Under the pieces are notes generated by a model. It had not been told where the DNA came from. It saw only the letters and a program-made list of their open reading frames with translations, and did no database searches. From the NCBI RefSeq assembly GCF_014205255.1, contig NZ_JACHNE010000001.1:3100001-3164000 (forward strand): DNA of 64,000 bases, in the 5' to 3' direction. Numbering within the stretch: the first letter of the stretch is position 1; each line of letters begins with the position of its first letter. Below, in pieces: positions 7,595 through 13,457 of the stretch. Both the position numbers and the translations under genes were made by a program. This DNA is from Streptomyces caelestis (GTDB lineage Bacteria; Actinomycetota; Actinomycetes; Streptomycetales; Streptomycetaceae).

Positions 7595-8842
7595 TCACCG
7601 GAAGCGCGACCACCAGTCGAAGCGGATGCAGAGCCTTCCGCCGAGCCAGTACTCGACCCAGTCGCCCAGGTTCAGCGGCGAGCAGTCCGGATGGGGCGGC
7701 GCCGTCGGCACCGGCCGGGGCGTCGGCACGGAACTGGGCAACGGCACCGGCACCGGCTCGGGCTCGGAGCGACCGGAGAGCACGGTCCGGTACACCTCGG
7801 CCGCCTTCGGGTTCTGCCGGCACTGCCACACGCCGTGCGGGCAGTAGTCGGTGATCGTGTGGTACAGCGGCTTGTGTACGTCCATCCAGGCGAGCATGCC
7901 CCGCATGTACTCCGGGTTGTCGCCGTTGCGGAACAGACCCCACTCCGGATACGAGATGGGTTTGCCGTGTTCCTTCGCGAACTCCACGTGCTTTTGCAGG
8001 CCGTACGGCTCCGTCACCTGTCCGTCGAAGGACAGCCCGTGCGGCTGGTCGTACGCGTCCATGCCGATGATGTCGACCGTGGCGTCCCCCGGATAGCAGT
8101 CGGTCCAGGGGACGGCGTCCCGCCCGCGGCTCGGTGTGAAGTCGAACCGGAACCTCTGACCCGGCACCGAGCGCATGGTGGTGACGATTCTGTTCCAGTA
8201 CGTCTTCCAGGCCTCCGGGTCCGGCCCGCATCGGTGGGTGTACGTGACGCCGTTCATCTCCCAGCCGAGCACGAGGATGGTGTCCGGCACCCCCGACTCG
8301 ACCAGCCGCTCGGCCAGACGGCGGTAGTGCGGGTCGAACTCCCCGGCCGCGCCCCGGCGCAGCAGGGCACGGACCTCGGCGTCGGAGAGGCCCTCCTCGT
8401 TGCGCTCCAGCATGGGCACGTTGAGGACGAACATCCGGTCGGCCCTCTCCCGGCGCCAGTTCGCCCAGGCGTCGAGGAAGCCGGGGGCGCCTTCGATGTT
8501 GCTCCAGCGGTCACCCGGCAGATAGGAGCGCCCCACGCGCGGTTGAGGACCGTTCAGCCACTGGCTGATCTCGGCCATACGGAGCACGCCGAGCGGGCTG
8601 TAGTGGAGGTAGGCGCCGAAGGCGGGCTGCGGGGCGGGCGGTACGGGCAGTGCGGGTGGGACGACGGGGGCCGTCGGCACCGGGACCGCCGGTACCGGCG
8701 TCGTCGGAACAGGCGTCTCGGTGGCCTCTTCCACCCCGGCGCCCACGGCGAGCCCGGGTACCAGTGTCAGAGCGGCCGCCACGAGAAGACCGGCCGCGAC
8801 GTACACGGCCCATCTTCCGCGGCGCCGTTGCTGAGGGGCCAT
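7595..8842 (-). CDS. Secreted GH26-like glycoside hydrolase
   Basis: 415 residues. The N-terminus has one hydrophobic segment (about 12-32) acting as signal peptide or anchor, then a Pro/Val/Thr-rich linker to about residue 75, then a (beta/alpha)8 catalytic region. GH26-like features are VLGWEMNG near 193, with the Glu expected as acid/base, and SYPEWGLF near 300, with the Glu expected as nucleophile. SPRGRDAVPW and DIIGMDAYD also match. GH26 enzymes are endo-mannanases and related endo-glycanases, so it could trim the polysaccharide of the adjacent operon. ATG at 8842 is chosen over an upstream start because AAAGGAG sits five to six bases before it. The C-terminus (after about 365) is a second Pro-rich tail ending in a Cys-containing segment. 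Confidence 0.8.
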   Translation of the reverse strand: MAPQQRRRGRWAVYVAAGLLVAAALTLVPGLAVGAGVEEATETPVPTTPVPAVPVPTAPVVPPALPVPPAPQPAFGAYLHYSPLGVLRMAEISQWLNGPQPRVGRSYLPGDRWSNIEGAPGFLDAWANWRRERADRMFVLNVPMLERNEEGLSDAEVRALLRRGAAGEFDPHYRRLAERLVESGVPDTILVLGWEMNGVTYTHRCGPDPEAWKTYWNRIVTTMRSVPGQRFRFDFTPSRGRDAVPWTDCYPGDATVDIIGMDAYDQPHGLSFDGQVTEPYGLQKHVEFAKEHGKPISYPEWGLFRNGDNPEYMRGMLAWMDVHKPLYHTITDYCPHGVWQCRQNPKAAEVYRTVLSGRSEPEPVPVPLPSSVPTPRPVPTAPPHPDCSPLNLGDWVEYWLGGRLCIRFDWWSRFR

Positions 8843-9041
8843 GGCTGCTCCTTTTCTCCGCTCACCGGCAGCAGTCGGAGCGTGCACTGCCACTCGTTCA
8901 TCCGTATCCGCCCCGTTGACCAGTGATATGTATGCCCACTCTGCCGACCTGGTTCTGTGCCTTCGCACTCTCCGATCACCCGCACGAGTGAGCCGCGGCC
9001 GAGGGAGTCAAGGCGGACTACGGGAGGAGGCCGGAACGCAC

Positions 9042-9074
9042 CAGGGTGCCGGACGCGGTACGTCCGGCACCCTG
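9042..9074 (-). terminator. Strong hairpin downstream of the LAETG protein gene
   Basis: CAGGGTGCCGGACG (9042-9055) and CGTCCGGCACCCTG (9061-9074) form a 14-bp perfect stem with a five-base loop, ten bases after the stop codon of the leftward LAETG gene. Confidence 0.75.
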
Positions 9075-9083
9075 AGCGCTCTC

Positions 9084-9899
9084 CTACCGGCGGGACGCTG
9101 CTCGGCCTCGTCGGTACAGGACGGCGCCGCTCGTCAGCAGCAGCGCGGCGACGCCGGAAGCCGCGAGCACCTGCTGGTCACTGCCGGTCTCGGCAAGAGA
9201 GGGCGGCTCGGTCGAGGGCTCGGTGTGCGGTGGGGACGACGCAGGCGGCGTGATCGGCGGCTTCGTCTCCGCCGGCGGTGTGGTGGGCGGTGACGCCGGC
9301 GGCTTGGTCTCCGCCGGCGGCTTCGTCGTCGGCGTGTCGCCGTAGCCGCCCTCCTCCTCGCCGTAGCCACTTTCGTCATGGCCGTAACCGCCGTCACCGC
9401 CGCCGTCTCCATAGCCACTTTCGTCGCGGTGGTCGGCGTCGTCGCGGTCATGGTCGGCGTCGTCGCGGCCGTGGCCGGCGTCGTCGCGGCCGTGGCCGGC
9501 GTCGTCGCGGCCGTGGCCGGCGTCGTCGTCGCCGTATCCGCTCTCTTCGCCCGTGGTGGCCAGTGACGTCGACGATGCAGTCTTCGCCGACGACGCGGCC
9601 GAGGGCTGCGCGGCGGGGGCGGCCCCAGAGCCGCCGGCGTCGCCGTAACCGGCCTTGTCGACGTCATCGCTGCCGTGGCCGTAACCGTCGTGCTCGCGGT
9701 CGTCACCGGAGCGGGAGGCCGTGCCGCTCGTGCACGAGGCCTCGGAGGACGCGTCCACCGCGGTCTGCACGCCGACGGATTCGCCGCAGGCCGCGGAAAC
9801 CTCGGAGTGCGATGCCGCGAACGCCTGGATACCGTACATGGGCAGGATGCTCGTCGCGGCGGCGGCCACGACCATCCCCCTGCTCAGTTTTCTACGCAT
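9084..9899 (-). CDS. Repeat-rich cell-wall protein with LAETG sortase signal
   Basis: 271 residues. The signal peptide (MRRKLSRGMVVAAAATS...AFA) is followed by a short Cys-containing region (CGESVGVQT...CTSG). A Gly/His/Asp-rich section comes next, with seven-residue repeats GHGRDDA encoded by 21-bp tandem repeats at 9435-9539, then GYGD/GYGE repeats, a Pro/Thr-rich wall-spanning stretch, and a C-terminal LAETG motif, hydrophobic helix and RRGRAASRR tail. LAXTG is the motif used by class E sortases of Streptomyces, which also anchor long chaplins; no sortase gene is in the window. ATG at 9899 is chosen for its AGGAAG ribosome site and because the signal peptide begins there. The His/Asp-rich repeats could bind metal; that is inference. 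Confidence 0.85.
   Translation of the reverse strand: MRRKLSRGMVVAAAATSILPMYGIQAFAASHSEVSAACGESVGVQTAVDASSEASCTSGTASRSGDDREHDGYGHGSDDVDKAGYGDAGGSGAAPAAQPSAASSAKTASSTSLATTGEESGYGDDDAGHGRDDAGHGRDDAGHGRDDADHDRDDADHRDESGYGDGGGDGGYGHDESGYGEEEGGYGDTPTTKPPAETKPPASPPTTPPAETKPPITPPASSPPHTEPSTEPPSLAETGSDQQVLAASGVAALLLTSGAVLYRRGRAASRR
9435..9539 (-). repeat. 21-bp tandem repeats coding for GHGRDDA units
   Basis: Five consecutive 21-bp units with the + strand consensus GGCGTCGTCGCGGCCGTGGC(C). Units two to four (9456-9518) are identical; the first and last have diverged. Copy number in such arrays is likely to vary between strains. Confidence 0.85.
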
Positions 9900-9980
9900 T
9901 TTCGTCGTCTTCCTGCTTGAAGGGGAAACGCCTGCCCCCGTACCGGCGCCCACTGCGGGATGGGGGAGGACTGGCTCTCG

Positions 9981-10244
9981 TCAGCCCTTGCCTCTTTTCT
10001 TACGACTGTGTCCCCCCGAGACGGCTTCCCGCCTCCCGTAATTCCGCCTCCACTTGATCTTCTGGCTGGTCCAGTGATGGGATCCGGTGAAGTGCCAGTA
10101 CCGACAGTCCGAGCATCGGTAGATACGGTCCGGAATCTTCCTCAGCAGTGGCTGCTTGATCAGCCAGCGCCTCGCCTCGAATTCAGTACGGAACGACGCT
10201 TTCCCTGTCTCCGGACAACGCGGCAGGATGATCACATCGGCCAT
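9981..10244 (-). CDS. Small Cys-containing protein of unknown function
   Basis: 87 residues, not assigned to a named family. It is basic, with CPETGK near residue 10 and a C-x2-C pair in RCSDCRYWHFTG near 43-54, a possible half zinc ribbon followed by His. Similar small proteins with a 'Cys-Pro..Gly-Lys...Cys-x2-Cys..WHxT' arrangement occur in actinophages and integrated elements, so a mobile origin is possible; that is recall, not tested. A GGAGG ribosome site sits just before the ATG. The gene uses more A/T at third positions than the flanking operons. It lies between the LAETG gene and the small secreted family. Confidence 0.6.
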   Translation of the reverse strand: MADVIILPRCPETGKASFRTEFEARRWLIKQPLLRKIPDRIYRCSDCRYWHFTGSHHWTSQKIKWRRNYGRREAVSGGHSRKKRGKG

Positions 10245-10480
10245 CTTTCCTCCGAGGCGGCACTCAACTCACATGTCTTTCGGCACCAGCGAGAACCGAT
10301 ACTGCATCAGCAGGAAAGCCTCCATCAAGCAGGTGGCCCCCTTACGGACGAGTAGTCATCCAAATTCACCCGCATGGCCCTGTAGGAGAAAAGAGGGCCG
10401 GCGGATCTCTCAGCCGACCCAGTCAAGCCGCGTCCACATCACCGGACTCGCCTCCTGGACCAACCGCCGGCGATCGCCGC

Positions 10481-10640
10481 TCACTGACATGGACCGACCC
10501 GCGAGCAGAAATCGCCGATATTCATGACGCTGTCACCCGATACGGTGATCGGCGCATTGATCTGACCACGGAGGCGTTGAATACCAGCATGGGCCATTCC
10601 GGCACCCGTCAGACCAGTGCGACCACGAGAGGAGCAGGCC
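10481..10640 (-). pseudogene. Decayed copy of the small secreted protein family
   Basis: The - strand frame ending at the TGA at 10481-10483 reads GAGMAHA followed by a short mature part ending TVSGDSVMNIGDFCSRVGPCQ. This parallels the GGGVAHA cleavage site and the GDST-V-GNNFCTVVG end of the three intact neighbours. Upstream, a hydrophobic stretch (APLVVALV) that would complete the signal peptide is in a different frame, with a stop in between. I infer a frameshifted relic. It could instead be a distinct tiny gene whose start I cannot place. Confidence 0.4.
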
Positions 10641-10661
10641 TCGCGCTGAAGGCGCGAGGCC
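10637..10661 (-). terminator. Hairpin downstream of small secreted gene 1
   Basis: GGCCTCGCGC (10637-10646) pairs with GCGCGAGGCC (10652-10661). It sits about 25 bases past the stop of the gene at 10685. On the + strand it is followed by TTTT, so it may be bidirectional. Confidence 0.6.
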
Positions 10662-10684
10662 CGGCTTTTCACAACGCTGCGGAA

Positions 10685-10951
10685 TCAGCTGCCGTCAGGC
10701 CCGACCACCGTGCAGAAGTTGTTGCCGACCACCTGGGTGCTGTCCCCCAAAACCGTGAGCTGAACAGGCACTGAGATGAGGCTGCCGACTTCCTGTTCGC
10801 ACTCCACGGCCTGCAGGTTGTCGATGGCAGCGCCAGACGGCTTATCGTCCGGCTTCCCCTTTCCGCCGTCACAGGCATGAGCGACTCCACCACTGAGAGC
10901 CATGCCGCCCACCATGACCGCTACGGCCGTGGCCTTCTGGAACTTGTTCAT
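10685..10951 (-). CDS. Small secreted protein, copy 1 of a tandem family
   Basis: 88 residues. The signal peptide MNKFQKATAVAVMVGGMALSGGVAHA is followed by a mature part of about 62 residues with IDNLQAVECEQEVG and a C-terminal VVGNNFCTVVG. It has two conserved Cys (in ECEQ and FCTV), possibly forming one disulfide, plus one extra Cys just after the signal peptidase site. It is paralogous to the genes at 11153 and 11704. The ATG at 10951 follows GGAGAAG at good spacing. About 110 bp upstream are conserved with the other copies, so each copy carries its own promoter. The family is not one I can name; size, secretion and tandem copies recall chaplins and other sheath proteins of Streptomyces, but the chaplin domain is absent. 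Confidence 0.8.
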   Translation of the reverse strand: MNKFQKATAVAVMVGGMALSGGVAHACDGGKGKPDDKPSGAAIDNLQAVECEQEVGSLISVPVQLTVLGDSTQVVGNNFCTVVGPDGS

Positions 10952-11065
10952 CACTTCTCCGATTTCTTGGCGCGCCCAGATCCATTACGGACCATGCTCG
11001 GACAGATACAGACGATAACACGCGGCTACACAATGCCACATTTTCCGATACGCCATATGGGGTAA
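10952..11065 (-). promoter_or_regulatory. Conserved upstream region of small secreted gene 1
   Basis: The sequence upstream of the start is nearly the same as that upstream of the copies at 11425 and 11961. Shared blocks include TCACTTCTCCGATTTCTT, ATTACGGACC and ACGATAACACGC; copies 1 and 2 also share TTTTCCGATACGCCATATGG further upstream. Conservation in non-coding DNA of this length suggests a shared promoter and regulator rather than chance. Confidence 0.6.
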
Positions 11066-11103
11066 TGATCGGTCGGGGCAACCGGCACGGCCAGAACGAG
11101 AAG

Positions 11104-11132
11104 CGGGTCCCGCACCAAAGGTGCGAGACCCG
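11104..11132 (-). terminator. Hairpin downstream of small secreted gene 2
   Basis: CGGGTCCCGCAC (11104-11115) pairs with GTGCGAGACCCG (11121-11132) with one mismatch. The same hairpin occurs after copy 3. Confidence 0.6.
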
Positions 11133-11152
11133 ACCTTCGCAAGGCTGCGGAA

Positions 11153-11425
11153 TCAGTCCTCGATAGAACCGATCACCGTGCAGAAGTTGTTGCCGATCAC
11201 CGTGGTGCTTTCGCCTTCGACGGCCGGAACCGCAACGGGCAGAGCGGTAATGTCACCCACCTCCTGCTTGCACTGCACGTTCTGCAGGTTGCCGATGATG
11301 ACGTCACCCGCGTCCCTGGAGTCCTTGTAGAAGTCGTGGCCGCCGTCGGCGTGGGCGACCCCGCCACCGAGAGCCATGCCGCCGACCATGACCGCCACGG
11401 CCGCGGCCTTCTTCAGCTTGTCCAT
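11153..11425 (-). CDS. Small secreted protein, copy 2 of a tandem family
   Basis: 90 residues. The signal peptide MDKLKKAAAVAVMVGGMALGGGVAHA is almost identical to that of copy 3. The mature part contains GDVIIGNLQNVQCKQEVGDI and ends VIGNNFCTVIGSIED, with two Cys in the conserved positions. It differs from copy 3 mainly in a variable stretch after the signal peptide (DGGHDFYKDSRD) and a five-residue difference before the C-terminal block. The start at 11425 is preferred over an upstream ATG in frame because the signal peptide starts there and GGAGAAG precedes it. It has its own conserved upstream region and terminator, so the tandem copies look like separate transcription units. Confidence 0.8.
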   Translation of the reverse strand: MDKLKKAAAVAVMVGGMALGGGVAHADGGHDFYKDSRDAGDVIIGNLQNVQCKQEVGDITALPVAVPAVEGESTTVIGNNFCTVIGSIED

Positions 11426-11540
11426 CACTTCTCCGATTTCTTCGCGCGCTCGGGCCAATTACGGACCGTGCTCGAACAGTTACAGACCATAACACACGCC
11501 CCCCTCGAAGCGGCATTTTCCGATACGCCATATGGGTAAT
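11426..11540 (-). promoter_or_regulatory. Conserved upstream region of small secreted gene 2
   Basis: It shares TCACTTCTCCGATTTCTT, ATTACGGACC and ATAACAC with the upstream regions of copies 1 and 3, and TTTTCCGATACGCCATATGG with copy 1. Probably a duplicated promoter. Confidence 0.55.
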
Positions 11541-11654
11541 GATTAATGCTCACACCCCCCTCCCGCCAAACGCGCTCACTGGGCTATGCAGAAATGGCGA
11601 TCAGCCATTCGAAGTAAAGCCGCGCCGATGAGTGCGTCCGGGTCCCAACGCAAG

Positions 11655-11683
11655 CGGGTCTCGCACCAGAGGCGCGAGACCCG
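11655..11683 (-). terminator. Hairpin downstream of small secreted gene 3
   Basis: CGGGTCTCGC (11655-11664) pairs with GCGAGACCCG (11674-11683). It corresponds to the hairpin at 11104-11132 and lies about 20 bases past the stop of copy 3. Confidence 0.6.
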
Positions 11684-11703
11684 ACTTTCGCAGCGCTGCG
11701 GAA

Positions 11704-11961
11704 TCAGTCCTCGATAGAACCGATCACCGTGCAGAAGTTGTTGCCGATCACCTGGGTGCTTTCGCCGCCGACCCCAACCCCAACGGGCACAGTGGTAATG
11801 TCACCCACCTCCTGCTTGCACTGCACGCTCTGCAGGTTGCCGATGATGACGTCACCCGCGTCCTTGTGGTCGTAGCCGTCACCGGCGTGGGCGACCCCGC
11901 CACCGAGAGCCATGCCGCCGACCATGACCGCCACGGCCGCGGCCTTCTTCAGCTTGTCCAT
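11704..11961 (-). CDS. Small secreted protein, copy 3 of a tandem family
   Basis: 85 residues. The signal peptide is the same as in copy 2, followed by a mature part with GDVIIGNLQSVQCKQEVGDI and the C-terminal VIGNNFCTVIGSIED. DNA identity with copy 2 is very high through the signal peptide and the last 15 codons, and the upstream 60-80 bp also match. This points to recent duplication or gene conversion. The short variable region (GDGYDHKDA) is where the copies differ. The start at 11961 is chosen by comparison with the other copies and by the GGAGAAG site. Function unknown; a secreted, Cys-paired small surface protein is the best description. Confidence 0.8.
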   Translation of the reverse strand: MDKLKKAAAVAVMVGGMALGGGVAHAGDGYDHKDAGDVIIGNLQSVQCKQEVGDITTVPVGVGVGGESTQVIGNNFCTVIGSIED

Positions 11962-12216
11962 CGCTTCTCCGATTTCTTCGCGCGCTCGGGCCAATTACGG
12001 ACCGTGCTCGTACAGTCACCGACGATAACACGCGAAACGCGTACCGCTGCATTTCCGGCACACCCATTGGAGTACGACTTAATGGATTTAAATGTGTTTA
12101 TGGGATGTTGGCCTACCACGCTGAAGCGGTTGGCAACCCTCCGGGCAGGGGCGGGGCAGCAGGCCGCGGGGATGGACGGCAGGCCGACCGCCCGTGGGAC
12201 GCCGGCGACCTGAGGG

Positions 12217-12590
12217 CCCGTCAGGGGGTTCGGAGCGTGGCGCTCTCACCGTCGGCCTGCAGCGTGGCGCAGGTCTGCTGAACTCTGGGCCGGTGACGAT
12301 GACGCTCTGCTGGACGCCGGCCTGAACGGTCTGATGCAGGCTCACGAGTTCGGTGTCGCCCGCGGTGATACGCACACCGACGGTTCGCGTGTGGCCGCCA
12401 GCTGTCGATGAGGGCCAGCCGTCATAGGCCGCCGATCCTCCACCCCGGTACGGGTCAGCCTCACCCTCCAGCCGGGCGGCAACGTCCTTGTTCCATACGC
12501 CGGTTGCGCACTCCAGCACGGCCCGGCACCGAAGGGCCGGCGCCTGTGACTCCGAAGCACGCAGCGGATTCCCGGCTCAGGACACTAGGA
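12217..12590 (-). pseudogene. Frameshifted fragment of an unrecognised protein
   Basis: On the - strand one frame reads LRCRAVLECATGVWNKDVAARLEG through GVRITAGDTELVSLHQTV to QQSVIVTG. After about 12290 a neighbouring frame continues VQQTCATLQADGESATLRTP and a TGA near 12218. The join of two sensible segments by a frame change suggests a decayed gene or one sequencing error. No start or clear family is visible, and the frame is closed upstream by a stop near 12588. The region 12000-12216 between it and the small secreted genes shows no gene that I can support. Confidence 0.35.
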
Positions 12591-13457
12591 CACCACGTCC
12601 TTGCGGGCGAAACCGCGGAAGGCCAGGGCGAACAGCACGAGCGCGTACGTCACGGAAATCGACGTGCCCTGGATCATGTCCGTCCACTGCAACTGCGGTT
12701 GGACGGCGTCGAGCCAGGCGTACTGCCAGTGCGCGGGCAGGAAGTGGCGCCAGTCGCCGAGGGCCGTCACCTCGTCGAGGACGCTGCCGATGATGGTCAG
12801 GAACACCGCGCCGCCGACCGCACCGAGCGGGGCGTCCGTCCGGGTCGACAGCCAGAACGCGAGGGCCGCGGTGACCAGTTGGGACACCATGATGTAGACC
12901 ACGACGATCAGCAGGCGCTGGGCGGCGGTGCCGGTGGGCAGGGTGCCGCCGGTGGGCAGCTGGAGCGGACCCCAGCCGTAGGCGGCCGTGCCGACGACGA
13001 GGGCGACGATCGGCAGCAGGACCAGCGCGGCCAGGCTCAGGCTGAGTCCGACGGCGAGCTTGGACCACAGCAGCCGGGCCCGGGGTACGGGCGCCGCGAG
13101 CAGGTAGCGCAGGGACGACCAGCTCGCCTCCGAGGCGACCGTGTCGCCGCAGAACAGGGCGACGGGGATGACGAGGAGGAAGCCGGCGGCGGAGAAGAGG
13201 TTGACGGCGGCGAAGTTGGCTCCGGAGGCCGTCGCCGTGTCCATGAGGTTCACGCGGTTGTTGTTGCCGCCCGGGTCGCCGCCGACCTGGAAGGCGATGA
13301 GCAGGATGATCGGCAGGGCGAACAGCACGCCGCCCATGACCATCGTGCGGCGCCGCTTCAGCTGCCGGACCAGCTCCACCCGGAACGGCAGGGTGCGGCC
13401 CGCGCGGTAGCCCTCGGCGACCTCGACGGGCTCGGCCCGGTCGGCGAGCTTGCTCAT
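12585..13457 (-). CDS. ABC transporter permease (ABC-2 type)
   Basis: 290 residues with about six hydrophobic segments. It has the ABC-2 permease pattern: a cytoplasmic N-terminus (FRVELVRQLKRRRTMVMGG), a first helix (VLFALPIILLIAFQVGG), an outside loop, and a middle block FCGDTVASEASWSSLRYLLAAPVPRARLLWSKL near 107-140, the conserved region of these permeases. It is the membrane partner of the ATPase encoded just upstream, whose stop overlaps this start (ATGA). The substrate is unknown. The pair could export a small molecule or act in resistance. No other permease gene is adjacent, so it probably works as a homodimer. Confidence 0.85.
   Translation of the reverse strand: MSKLADRAEPVEVAEGYRAGRTLPFRVELVRQLKRRRTMVMGGVLFALPIILLIAFQVGGDPGGNNNRVNLMDTATASGANFAAVNLFSAAGFLLVIPVALFCGDTVASEASWSSLRYLLAAPVPRARLLWSKLAVGLSLSLAALVLLPIVALVVGTAAYGWGPLQLPTGGTLPTGTAAQRLLIVVVYIMVSQLVTAALAFWLSTRTDAPLGAVGGAVFLTIIGSVLDEVTALGDWRHFLPAHWQYAWLDAVQPQLQWTDMIQGTSISVTYALVLFALAFRGFARKDVVS

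Larger units (their letters stand above)
10245..10684. other. 440-bp stretch with a decayed small secreted protein gene and a hairpin
   Basis: No intact gene is seen. On the - strand, 10481-10640 holds remnants of a fourth small secreted protein (separate entry). A hairpin at 10637-10661 lies next to the intact copy at 10685. The rest (10245-10480) shows no convincing coding frame, with mixed base composition and no repeats that I recognise. Confidence 0.5.

Noticed and set aside
9435..9539. CRISPR array
   Set aside because: The 21-bp repeats are contiguous without spacers and are in frame in a secreted protein gene.
10685..11961. Chaplin or rodlin identity for the small secreted proteins
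   Set aside because: Size and secretion fit, but the chaplin core (paired Cys in VCGNTVNVIG-like context) and rodlin repeats are absent.
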